A DNA stretch of 44,658 nt from Myxococcales bacterium (lineage in GTDB: Bacteria > Myxococcota > Polyangia > HGW-17 > SLPX01), in NCBI GenBank assembly GCA_007131745.1, contig SLPX01000236.1, forward strand, positions 1 to 44,658, read 5' to 3'. The notes below the pieces were generated by a model, which ran no database searches, was not told the DNA's origin, and worked only from the letters and a program-made list of their open reading frames with translations. Position numbers and translations under genes: made by a program. Positions 26,229 through 34,179 of the stretch are shown piece by piece; positions within the stretch are counted from its first letter, which is position 1, and every line of letters begins with the position of its first letter.

Positions 26229-26334
26229 GTTGGTTTTCCCAAGTTTGGACTCAGTTATCATGTACTTATCTAAAACGCAAGTCAGAAAAAGCCGCCATAA
26301 TTTTAAGTGAACAGAGGATGATGAAACAAGCGCC
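26229..26334 (-). promoter_or_regulatory. Candidate rimP operon promoters upstream of the hairpin
   Basis: Two weak pairs occur on the minus strand. One is TTGTTT, 18 bases, TAAAAT. The other is TTGCGT, 17 bases, TAACTG. Both lie before the terminator hairpin, so a transcript started here would pass through it. No convincing promoter is visible between the hairpin and rimP. Confidence 0.35.
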
Positions 26335-26799
26335 CTAAGGCTTATGACCGCTTTGGGCCATGTTCAAGACATCAAGATAATGTTTGTCCGCGTACGCGCA
26401 TAAGGATTTCAATTTATGGTGAAACAGGGAAAGGTTTTTTTTGGTAAAAGTGGTTTCCAGTGAAAGAGAGATCCACCCCGATTTTTCAAGGTGAAACTTG
26501 GCTTGGTGCATCCGGCCGTTCAGCTTCAAAAGATGAGCGTAAAGCGCGAGTTTGCAATCTTTATCATCGGGTGAGAACACATAGGAGCAGATCTTCAAGA
26601 CTAGTCCGTGCCGGTTTTTTTCGATTAATACCGGAAAATCGTTTGTTTCTCCCGAGCAGGTGGTCTGCCAGGAACTGTTGGAGATTTTCTTGTAATCAAG
26701 GCGAGCGTGTTCAAAAAAAACTTCTATGTCTTTGGAATCAAGGTCGGCGTCTGGAGACACTTTGATGTAACCTCCGTTTATTGCAATGTTTTGAAGCAT
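26335..26799 (-). CDS. YbjN/type III chaperone-like small protein
   Basis: A 154-residue soluble protein resembling the YbjN/CesT-like fold (type III secretion chaperone-like, also in general bacterial proteins). It has alternating strands in the first 75 residues, then A-L-Y-A-H-L-L-K-L-N-G-R, a strand segment G-W-I-S-L-S-L-E-T-T and a C-terminal helix A-Y-A-D-K-H-Y-L-D-V. The likeness is by pattern only. The ATG at 26799 lacks a clear ribosome-binding site. A TTG at 26826 would extend it by nine residues. It diverges from the ABC-F gene with under 50 bases between starts. No type III secretion genes are visible here. Confidence 0.6.
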   Translation of the reverse strand: MLQNIAINGGYIKVSPDADLDSKDIEVFFEHARLDYKKISNSSWQTTCSGETNDFPVLIEKNRHGLVLKICSYVFSPDDKDCKLALYAHLLKLNGRMHQAKFHLEKSGWISLSLETTFTKKNLSLFHHKLKSLCAYADKHYLDVLNMAQSGHKP

Positions 26800-26847
26800 T
26801 TTGTTTTTGGTTGAAGTTCCTGTCAAGGAAGTTTAGGACCTTTTCCC

Positions 26848-28818
26848 ATGTTGATCCAGATGAAAAACCTGTCTTTCGGATATGCAGGGCACGAGATCTT
26901 GAAAGATGTTTCCTGGGGTGTAGGTAAGGGAGAAAAAGTCGGGCTTGTGGGGCCGAACGGGTGTGGAAAATCAACCATGCTTCACTTGTTGCGTGGAAGC
27001 ATCCGACCGGACCGCGGCGAGGTAAGCTGTTTGCGGGGTACCAGGGTGGGATATCTGGCCCAGTCGGAACCGATGGAGGAGGAGAGGACACTTGCAGACA
27101 CCTTGCTCGCTCCGTTTGAAAAAGTATTGCGGATGAAGGTGGAGATGATCCGCCTGGAAAGAGTTCTTGAAGACGAACCCGGAAAAAAGGAAATCTTGGA
27201 ACAATATGGAGCTTGCGGGGTGGAATACGAACGGCTGGGTGGGTACACGCTTGAAAAAAGGATAGAAACGCTTTTAGCGGATCTGGGGTTTGAAAAAAGA
27301 GATCTCAATCGATCCCTGTCGTCTTTTTCAGGCGGCGAAGTGGGAAGGGTCGCTCTTTTAGAGGTCCTGGTGAGAGAGCCGGATGTGCTTTTGCTGGATG
27401 AGCCTACCAATCATCTAGACATTGAAGCTGTTGAACGTCTGGAAGGGTTTTTGTCCGGATGGGACGGGGCCATTTTGGTGGTATCACATGACAGAACTTT
27501 TTTGAATCGTGTTTGCACGGGGATCGTGGAGATAGTCGGAGGCCAAATAGAAGAATTCAAGGGAAATTTTGATGATTATAAAAAACAGAGAGTTCAACGC
27601 ATGGAACTCCTGGAAAAAAAGATCGCAAAGCAGAAAAAAGAGATCGACAGGCTGGAAAGATACATAGCAAAAAACCAAGTGGGGCAAAGAGCCCGCCAGG
27701 CTTCCAGTAAAAAGAAAACCATCGAACGAATGGAAAAAATTGAAATTCCGGAAGATCCATGGGTGAAGGCGGATCAGTTCAAGCTGTCATTTGAAGTTGG
27801 AGATCGGCCGGGGGGCAAACAGGTCTTGGATGTTGCGAATCTTCGAATCGGGTACGAGTCGGACAGAACGCTGGTGGATGGGTTTTCGGTTACAGTATAC
27901 AGGGGGGAAAGGATTGGAATCGTAGGGCCCAATGGTTGCGGAAAGTCCACCCTGCTCAGGACGTTGACGGGAAGATCAAACCCTGAAAGGGGAACGGTGG
28001 AGATAGGAAAAGATGTTGAATTCGGATTTTTTGATCAGAACAGGACTGACCTGAATGAAGGCGACAGGCTTGTAGATGAAGTAAAAAAACGCAGAGGGGA
28101 ACTTTCCGAAGGAGCTGCAAGATCTGTTTTGGGAGGATTGAGATTTTCAGGAGATGATGCTTTTCGGCCTGTTTCCAGCCTATCGGGGGGTGAAAAGAAT
28201 CGGCTTGGATTGGGACTGCTGGCCATGAAACCATGGAATGCATTGGCACTCGACGAGCCTACGAATCATCTCGACATTCCCGCGAGGCAGGCGCTTGAAA
28301 ATGCGCTGTCTTTGTACAAAGGGACTCTTTTTGTTGTAAGCCACGACCGCTATTTTCTGGATCAACTCGTCGGTAAGATCTTTTTCCTGAAAGGAGACGG
28401 AACCGTAGCAATAGAGTTGGGTTCATATACCGAAGCCAGAAAAAAGATTCTCAGGGACGTGGAAGGGGATTTAGAGCAAAGCGTGTCGGTTGAAGAGGTG
28501 GAGAGAAAAAAACAAAAAGATTTGAGGATCGCATCCAGGGAGAATCGGAAAAAAAAGCAGCGAGAATTGGAAAGAAAAACTCGAAAACTTCAACACCTCG
28601 AAGAAAGCGTGGATATGATCGAAAAAGAGCTGGTTTCCCTGGAAGAAGAAATGGCGGTTTCCTCCTCCGGCTGGACGGAGCTGGCTCTTTTGTCAAAAAA
28701 CAAAGTGGAAAAAGAAGCTCACCTCGAAAAGACAATTGAAGAATGGGAAATCACTGCAAAAGAAGTGACCGCCCTGGAGCAGGATCTGGATGACGAACAA
28801 GATGCCCGGCTTGATTGA
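26848..28818 (+). CDS. ABC-F family ATPase
   Basis: A 656-residue protein with two ABC ATPase domains and no membrane spans. ABC-F proteins act on the ribosome, relieving stalls or antibiotic inhibition. Each half has a Walker A G-P-N-G-C-G-K-S-T (35-43 and about 360-370), a signature (S-S-F-S-G-G-E-V-G-R and S-S-L-S-G-G-E-K-N-R) and a Walker B with L-D-E-P-T-N-H-L-D-I. Between them (about 240-300) is a basic, helical linker K-K-I-A-K-Q-K-K-E-I, the ABC-F P-site tRNA interaction region. A long coiled coil (about 540-645) at the C-terminus resembles Uup. The subtype (Uup, EttA or a resistance type) is not certain. AGGA lies 10 bases before the ATG. Confidence 0.94.
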   Translation: MLIQMKNLSFGYAGHEILKDVSWGVGKGEKVGLVGPNGCGKSTMLHLLRGSIRPDRGEVSCLRGTRVGYLAQSEPMEEERTLADTLLAPFEKVLRMKVEMIRLERVLEDEPGKKEILEQYGACGVEYERLGGYTLEKRIETLLADLGFEKRDLNRSLSSFSGGEVGRVALLEVLVREPDVLLLDEPTNHLDIEAVERLEGFLSGWDGAILVVSHDRTFLNRVCTGIVEIVGGQIEEFKGNFDDYKKQRVQRMELLEKKIAKQKKEIDRLERYIAKNQVGQRARQASSKKKTIERMEKIEIPEDPWVKADQFKLSFEVGDRPGGKQVLDVANLRIGYESDRTLVDGFSVTVYRGERIGIVGPNGCGKSTLLRTLTGRSNPERGTVEIGKDVEFGFFDQNRTDLNEGDRLVDEVKKRRGELSEGAARSVLGGLRFSGDDAFRPVSSLSGGEKNRLGLGLLAMKPWNALALDEPTNHLDIPARQALENALSLYKGTLFVVSHDRYFLDQLVGKIFFLKGDGTVAIELGSYTEARKKILRDVEGDLEQSVSVEEVERKKQKDLRIASRENRKKKQRELERKTRKLQHLEESVDMIEKELVSLEEEMAVSSSGWTELALLSKNKVEKEAHLEKTIEEWEITAKEVTALEQDLDDEQDARLD

Positions 28819-28823
28819 TAGGG

Positions 28824-31800
28824 TTACTGTGATAACAGGGAGCGGATTTTCTGTCGGACTTCCGAAGCTTGTCTGGATGTGGGCGCAAGCTTGAGGTAGA
28901 GCTTCAGATCCGCCAACGCCTGTTTCTTATTGCCTTCCACTTCCATTGCCCATGCCCTTACAAGCAAACCTTCCGGTTGTCTTACTTTGGGTTCGAGGAC
29001 TTTTTTAAGGAGAGCATACCCATCGGAAAAACGTTTTTCCAGAAATCTCAATCTTGCCAGTTCGACTATTGATTCCGGATGATCGCGTTTATAGTCCAGC
29101 GCTTTTTTGAAACTCTCTTCGGCTTTGCGATAATCTTTCATTCTTACGTTCAAGACGCCTATGAGATGATGAGCTTCAGGCATATCATCCCCGTAGCGTT
29201 CGATAGCCTTTTTGTACGCAACCATGGCCTCTTTGTAACGCCCTTGTTGTGCCAATCCGGAACCCTCTTCAAGAAGAAGTCTTTTGATCAATGTATCTAC
29301 TTGAGCAACGGTCGGGAAGCGATGGAGCCGATGACCGACGATTCTTTTCGCTTTTTTGAGTTGTCTTACGGCTCCATCAAGATCCCCCTCTCTTGCCAGA
29401 ATGAAAGCCATCATTCGGTTTGTATCGTAATATAGGGAGTCGTAGTCCATGGATGTTTTGAGCGCTGTTTTTGATTTTTCCAGCCGATTTTGTTCGCATT
29501 GCGCCAGCGTCATGCCCTTTGAGTCAACCCCGCAGAAGCGAATAGACCAGTAATGCATTACGGCCAGATGGCTGTATGCGCTTTCAGGGTTGGTATTGTT
29601 CCTCACAGCTTGTTTTGAATGTTTGATCGCTTCCATCATCAGCTTTTCCGCTTCTGCTTCCGGTATTGTTCCGGGGTTTCTGAGAAAAGGCTGCAAATTC
29701 TTTGAATACTGGTGGTGAAAGTGACCCATGAAGCGAAAATGTCTTGTGCCCAAGCGCCCGTTGTGGACGACTTTGTCCTTCAAAGTGTTGATTTGTCTTA
29801 ACTGAACGGATTGCTTTTTGTGCAGCTCGGACAAGCGGTTTCGCGCCTTGTCCAATGCTGCTTTTGGAGCTCCGCTTTCTTCCGCCTCTTTGATTCTGGT
29901 TTTCAGAATTGCAATGCCTTTTTGTATTTGTTCCAGGTTAGGCAGAAGGCTTCGTTCGACCGCTGTGGAATATATCTTGGAGCGTTGAAGGCCCCAGTCG
30001 TTAATAACATGCTTCGAGGAATAAATTGCGGCTCCGACGAAAAGAAAAACAGACACCAATACAGTTACCAACGCGGATTGTTTCGTCATGTCCGGTCGTT
30101 CTGCATCCTGATTTCCTGACGAAGTTGTTCTCCAGATATCTACAGGTCCCGCTGTGATCACCAAAAACACGGACGTAATGGCCAGAGATAAGAGCAGGGG
30201 AAGGGGGTCTCGCTGTGTGTCCAAGGTTATCCATTCCGGACCGACGACAAGACATGAAATCGGTAGCCAGAAGGTTGTAAAAAAACCGGTTTCAAGAAGT
30301 CCTTTTTTTACAGGATATTCGGGAGTCGTTTTTTTTCGCAACATGAAGGCAGTCATGTTGACCGCCGGCACAGCGCCGAGCCAGCCCATCCACCAACCAC
30401 CGGGTTTTCTCCAAAGAAGTCCCATTAAAAAAGGCACAAACCAGGACGATAGAAACACAAGGCTGATAACGAGATCTTTTTTTCCCACAAAAATCGGGTT
30501 AGCGGTCCGCCTTCTCCCGAAAGTCTTTTTGCGAGACTTGACGGTTTTTTGGGAGGAAGGATCGGTTTCTTCAGCTGGAGTATTTTCCGGCATGGACCAG
30601 CCGGCCTGTGCGAGGCCGACAAACAGATACATTGTAAACGCGGTTGTAACAACGTCATAATTTACAAGGTTATGAACCAGGTATCCGCAAAACGACGCCA
30701 TGCAGCCGGTGATAACCATTCCGAAACCGTCTTGGGTTTTTCCGGCTTTCAAGAATCTCGAAATAGCGTAGCCTATGAGCAAAAGGTAAGTCAGCAATCC
30801 CAGGATGCCGTTGGATGTCAATTCATACAGAATGACGTTGTGTGGATTTCTCCAGTTCTGTTTCGGTCCGTTGATAGCAAGATCAAGAGATTTGTAGGGC
30901 AAAAAGGCGACGCGAAAAGTTTCGATTCCACAGCCTTTGTACCAGTAATCCTTTACCATGTGCAGAGAGTCGCGCCATACAATGGTTCTACCTTCGTTTT
31001 GGAATTCCAGACGAAGGTTTTGCCTTCTGAAAACTTTTCCGCTGGGTGTGGCGAAAAGAAAAGCGAAAACAGAAACCCCGCATAATGCAACAACCGCACA
31101 CAAGCCATGCTTGTGTGAAGGTTTCAAAGATTTCCATCTTGTAGCTACCTGTATCCAGGTCGAGAAAACAAGAGAGGTGAGTAGGCACAATGTTGCAGCT
31201 GTTCTGGTGGTCCCGTGGAAGATTTGTAGGTTTTCTTCAAAAATTCTTTCAGGCGCTCCGGGACGGGATCTTTCGACAAAAGTTCTTACTCCATCAGGTC
31301 CCCATGCTTCGTAGACTCCCAGTAAAAGCAAAGTGGCCGACACTGTGAAAAGAGTCCAATAAAACGAGCGCCTTCTGAATTTTGCAAGATCATGTTCAGG
31401 AAAACGCATCATCGTCCCCGCCAGGATCAGGGAAATGGCGAGGCCCAACCAGGCGCCTCTTGTCTGGCTGAATATCAGGGCAATGAGAGCGAGGGATGAA
31501 GAGACACCCGAAAGAAAAGACCAGCCCCGGGATTTTTCCGCCATCATAAGACAGAATCCGGTCATTACGATTACCACGAGCCAGTTGCCCAGAAAATTAG
31601 GATTTCCCAACAATCCGGGAGGACGAAACCCACGGACCGAAGGTACTTCGAGAAAAGCGTGCAAGGCTACAACGACCGCGGTGATCATCAAGACTCTCAA
31701 GACAAGGTAGAACCTTTCGGTTTTGCCATCTATGGCGAACACGGTTGCCGCTGCAGTAATCAAGCACGCCCAATATGTTAAGGACCCCATCATTCTGGGA

Positions 31801-32099
31801 ACGGAACCAAGCAAGGAAACCCAGGGCATTCCGGATAACAGGACAGAAACAGCTAGAGCGAAGGCTTGTCCTCCCAGGACGGCCAGAAAAAGCTTGTTAT
31901 CCTTGAGGGTTTTCCTGTCTCCCCACAGGTTGGCGATGATTCCGGCGGAAAAAAGAGATGCTCCAAGAGCGAGGAACAGGAATCGAACGACCACGTATCC
32001 TCTCATCAAGCTCTTGGAAAAACCCAGGATTACACCGGCTGTTGTGAAAAGCAGCGCGGCCAGCAGGATGTTGTTTAAGGTTTTACGTCCTAATATCAT
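28824..32099 (-). CDS. Wzy/WaaL-type O-antigen polymerase or ligase with TPR domain
   Basis: A 1091-residue multi-domain protein. The N-terminal half has about ten to twelve hydrophobic segments (about 8-480) and the Wzy_C-type loop: T-R-G-A-W-L-G-L, then G-R-T-I-V-W-R-D-S, G-C-G-I-E-T-F-R and N-P-H-N-V-I-L-Y-E-L. These enzymes polymerise or ligate lipid-linked glycans at the outer face of the inner membrane. After a basic insert (about 500-540) come four to six further membrane segments (about 540-710). A coiled-coil stretch (about 735-795) and several TPR units follow (about 810-1085, for example Y-K-E-A-M-V-A-Y-K-K-A-I-E). No other glycan gene is adjacent, so the substrate is open. It stops five bases from the ABC-F stop. 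Confidence 0.85.
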   Translation of the reverse strand: MILGRKTLNNILLAALLFTTAGVILGFSKSLMRGYVVVRFLFLALGASLFSAGIIANLWGDRKTLKDNKLFLAVLGGQAFALAVSVLLSGMPWVSLLGSVPRMMGSLTYWACLITAAATVFAIDGKTERFYLVLRVLMITAVVVALHAFLEVPSVRGFRPPGLLGNPNFLGNWLVVIVMTGFCLMMAEKSRGWSFLSGVSSSLALIALIFSQTRGAWLGLAISLILAGTMMRFPEHDLAKFRRRSFYWTLFTVSATLLLLGVYEAWGPDGVRTFVERSRPGAPERIFEENLQIFHGTTRTAATLCLLTSLVFSTWIQVATRWKSLKPSHKHGLCAVVALCGVSVFAFLFATPSGKVFRRQNLRLEFQNEGRTIVWRDSLHMVKDYWYKGCGIETFRVAFLPYKSLDLAINGPKQNWRNPHNVILYELTSNGILGLLTYLLLIGYAISRFLKAGKTQDGFGMVITGCMASFCGYLVHNLVNYDVVTTAFTMYLFVGLAQAGWSMPENTPAEETDPSSQKTVKSRKKTFGRRRTANPIFVGKKDLVISLVFLSSWFVPFLMGLLWRKPGGWWMGWLGAVPAVNMTAFMLRKKTTPEYPVKKGLLETGFFTTFWLPISCLVVGPEWITLDTQRDPLPLLLSLAITSVFLVITAGPVDIWRTTSSGNQDAERPDMTKQSALVTVLVSVFLFVGAAIYSSKHVINDWGLQRSKIYSTAVERSLLPNLEQIQKGIAILKTRIKEAEESGAPKAALDKARNRLSELHKKQSVQLRQINTLKDKVVHNGRLGTRHFRFMGHFHHQYSKNLQPFLRNPGTIPEAEAEKLMMEAIKHSKQAVRNNTNPESAYSHLAVMHYWSIRFCGVDSKGMTLAQCEQNRLEKSKTALKTSMDYDSLYYDTNRMMAFILAREGDLDGAVRQLKKAKRIVGHRLHRFPTVAQVDTLIKRLLLEEGSGLAQQGRYKEAMVAYKKAIERYGDDMPEAHHLIGVLNVRMKDYRKAEESFKKALDYKRDHPESIVELARLRFLEKRFSDGYALLKKVLEPKVRQPEGLLVRAWAMEVEGNKKQALADLKLYLKLAPTSRQASEVRQKIRSLLSQ

Positions 32100-32278
32100 G
32101 GCTTTTTCCAGAGCGGGCGCCGTACCCGGTTTAAACGGGAAAACAAATGGAAGTTTCCGGATTCTTACAGTAAATGTTCCGGCGGATCAACACCGGTGGA
32201 ATGTGTCCGGTCCGCGGGGCATGGATGCAAAAGGCGGAAACAAAAACATTTACCGGATTCTGATTATTCTGCGGGTTG

Positions 32279-32306
32279 TTGTTGAAACCATTGTTTGGGA
32301 TATGTT
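32279..32306 (+). promoter_or_regulatory. Candidate promoter of the small zinc-ribbon gene
   Basis: TTGTTG (32279-32284), a 16-base spacer and TATGTT (32301-32306) precede the zinc-ribbon gene by about 40 bases. The wider divergent gap (32100-32344) also contains a CCCG(G)TTTAAACGGG inverted repeat near 32128-32142, just upstream of the Wzy-type gene. It holds no gene that I can support. Confidence 0.35.
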
Positions 32307-32344
32307 AGGAGATCCGGCAGTAAAGGAAAAACCAGGAGAACAAA

Positions 32345-32650
32345 ATGGAATACTATTGTCACAAGTGCTCGAACGAGCTTCATTTTGAAGTGAAGGTGGG
32401 AGTCAAGGTTGGAAGGCAGGATGTATGTCCACATTGCCGAGCGGATCTTCACTGCTGTAAGAATTGTGAGTTGTACGATCCTTCGTTGCACAATGAATGT
32501 CGTGAAATTCACGCCGAATTCATCAGGGACCGGGAAGCGGGAAATTTTTGCCACCATTTTAATTTTCGGGCCGGGCCGCCTTATCACAAAAGTGATGAAG
32601 CTGATAAAAACAAAGCCAGGCTCGAGGAGATGTTCAAGAACTTGAGCTGA
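32345..32650 (+). CDS. Small zinc-ribbon-like protein
   Basis: A 101-residue soluble protein with Cys pairs suited to metal binding: C5-x2-C8 and C28-x2-C31 form one ribbon. C37/C38, C41, C52 and C69 lie in a conserved-looking stretch C-K-N-C-E-L-Y-D-P, N-E-C-R-E, D-R-E-A-G-N-F-C. I recognise this as a widespread but unnamed deltaproteobacterial small-protein type, from memory only. The C-terminus is a short charged helix. AGGAG lies 6 bases before the ATG, so the start is sure. It is 16 bases upstream of another small Cys-motif gene, so the two are probably co-transcribed. The function is unknown. Confidence 0.8.
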   Translation: MEYYCHKCSNELHFEVKVGVKVGRQDVCPHCRADLHCCKNCELYDPSLHNECREIHAEFIRDREAGNFCHHFNFRAGPPYHKSDEADKNKARLEEMFKNLS

Positions 32651-32666
32651 AAAAAAGGGGGAAGAC

Positions 32667-33023
32667 GTGAAACAGACGGATGACATTCCCGGAATGGTTA
32701 AAGGATTTGAAAACAGGATCCTGTGTTCCGATGGGTCTTGCGTGGGGGTTATAGGTGAAGACGGTAGTTGTTGCGTATGTAGAAAGGTGGGCAGCAAACC
32801 GCCCACTGCTGGAGATTCCACCGGTTTTCATTCTTCCGCTGACGAGGAAGAAAAACCGCTGCAAGCAGATGCTTCCGGGTTTAAAGACCTTGTGGACGAG
32901 GGTTTGAAAGATGAATTTGATCCGGGTAGAAAAATCTGCAGCGATGGATCGTGCATCGGTGTAATAGGCGCGGATGGTGTTTGCAAAGAGTGCGGGAAGT
33001 CCTTTCGGGATACCAATGCATAA
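32667..33023 (+). CDS. Small protein with duplicated four-cysteine motif
   Basis: A 118-residue soluble protein with two copies of one motif. Copy one has Cys20, Cys25, Cys35, Cys38 and copy two has Cys91, Cys96, Cys106, Cys109, both with spacing C-x4-C-x9-C-x2-C. Both share C-S-D-G-S-C, then G-V-I-G-x-D-G and a final C-x-x-C. The linker is acidic and variable. The spacing suggests a small metal-binding knuckle, although no family is named here. The start is GTG at 32667, with GGGGG 5 bases upstream. It follows the zinc-ribbon gene and ends five bases from the stop of the convergent phosphoesterase. Confidence 0.75.
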   Translation: MKQTDDIPGMVKGFENRILCSDGSCVGVIGEDGSCCVCRKVGSKPPTAGDSTGFHSSADEEEKPLQADASGFKDLVDEGLKDEFDPGRKICSDGSCIGVIGADGVCKECGKSFRDTNA

Positions 33024-33028
33024 CTGAA

Positions 33029-33760
33029 TTACACGCCGATGAACAATCTGTTTCCGAAATTTCTTTCCAGGGAACTGTTGAAAATCTTGGAGGCGCTTTT
33101 TTCAATGTCGTAGGCAACGCGGTGATATTCAAAAACACGTGATTCCGTGTCGAACACCGTGAAGCTTGCGCGATTATCGTAATCTCTGGGTTGTCCCACG
33201 CTCCCCACGCCGATTATGTATTTGTATTCAGGCCTAATGGTAAAACGCGCCGCCACAACTGCATGTACTTCTTCGGATGACATGGCGAATGCTTTGCAGA
33301 GATGGGAATGACCCACAAAAGTGACTCCTGCCAGCTCTTCGTAATGAGGCAGACAAGAGCGAGCTTGTTCCATTGAAAAAATGTACTCGAATTCTTCAAG
33401 GTTAAGAGGAGATCCGTGGCAATAACTCCTCTCTTTTTCTCTCTTTTCGTATGGTAGGCTCTTCAGCCATTCCATGTTTTCAGGAGTCAGTATCGATGCA
33501 TGGTAATCCAAGGCCCGCCGACAAGCCTCGTAGTAGTAATTATAGTCCATACGCCCGCTGACCGCGGCATCGTGATTTCCCAGTACGCTGACCGCGTTCA
33601 ATCCCCTGACGAGGTCGCAACATTCGTTGGGACTCGCACCGTAACCAACTGTATCGCCAAGGCATACGTAACAATCTATTGAAAGTCCTTTATAGGATTC
33701 CAGGACTTCGGTTAATGATTCCAAATTTGAATGTACGTCACTGAAAATTCCCAGCCGCAT
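33029..33760 (-). CDS. Calcineurin-like metallophosphoesterase
   Basis: A 243-residue enzyme of the calcineurin-like (Metallophos_2, YfcE/MJ0936-like) group. Metal-binding motifs in order are F-S-D-V-H-S-N (about 6-12), G-D-T-V-G-Y-G-A-S-P (about 35-44), G-N-H-D (about 61-64), C-H-G-S-P (about 113-117) and G-H-S-H (about 149-152). The complete set suggests an active phosphodiesterase or phosphatase. The substrate is not evident. The start at 33760 is fixed by the family N-terminus and by GAGGCGG about 5 bases upstream. The open reading continues 75 codons further upstream but includes a GC-rich hairpin and no family sequence. Confidence 0.92.
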   Translation of the reverse strand: MRLGIFSDVHSNLESLTEVLESYKGLSIDCYVCLGDTVGYGASPNECCDLVRGLNAVSVLGNHDAAVSGRMDYNYYYEACRRALDYHASILTPENMEWLKSLPYEKREKERSYCHGSPLNLEEFEYIFSMEQARSCLPHYEELAGVTFVGHSHLCKAFAMSSEEVHAVVAARFTIRPEYKYIIGVGSVGQPRDYDNRASFTVFDTESRVFEYHRVAYDIEKSASKIFNSSLERNFGNRLFIGV

Positions 33761-33794
33761 TAAGCCGCCTCGAATGCTGTTTTGTGGGAGTCGG

Positions 33795-33814
33795 CCCGGC
33801 GACACTTCGCCGGG
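33795..33814 (-). promoter_or_regulatory. GC hairpin in the phosphoesterase leader
   Basis: A perfect 8-base stem (CCCGGCGA at 33795-33802 with TCGCCGGG at 33807-33814) closes a four-base loop, 34 bases upstream of the phosphoesterase start. No T-run follows on either strand, so it is not a normal terminator. Confidence 0.5.
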
Positions 33815-34079
33815 ACCGTGTGCGAATCTTTTAAGACCGCTTGTTTTTAATGTGCCTACAAGTACCCGAAAACGATCGAAAGTAGAACAAAAAATAAAAT
33901 GTTTTTTTCTCCAACGCTTTGTCTCCGGGGAGTCTATGGGACGAAATTGTTTTTTCACAATAAACGATGGTCCCATTACGCGCAAGAAAAGAAGATAAAA
34001 CTTTGAAGATCTATTTCTGATTGGAAAGGTTCCGCAGAAATCGGGCTTTTATGGAAACATGCGAATTTAGGCAGGAGAA

Positions 34080-34106
34080 TTGACTCAGGCGTTAATGTGG
34101 TATAGT
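34080..34106 (+). promoter_or_regulatory. Candidate promoter of the 461-residue envelope protein
   Basis: TTGACT (34080-34085), 15 bases, TATAGT (34101-34106). A 17-base reading to TAGTGT is also possible. Transcription would begin near 34113, about 65 bases before the GTG start. The remainder of the 419-base divergent gap (33761-34179) is AT-rich, apart from the hairpin at 33795, and has no supported gene. Confidence 0.55.
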
Positions 34107-34179
34107 GTGTGTTATGGTAGTAGATGTAGGAGCCGACTTTTGTTTGTAAGGTTGGTTTTTAGGCCGGGAGAAAATAGCC

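Noticed and set aside
26335..26799. Part of a type III secretion system
   Set aside because: The chaperone-like fold is shared by non-secretion proteins and no secretion gene is visible nearby.
31723..32388. Open reading of 221 residues opposite the Wzy-type gene
   Set aside because: Most of it is antisense to membrane segments of the polymerase. Its end overlaps the well-supported zinc-ribbon start.
33761..33985. N-terminal extension of the phosphoesterase by 75 residues
   Set aside because: The family N-terminus and a ribosome-binding site are at 33760. The extension shows no domain and contains a perfect GC hairpin.
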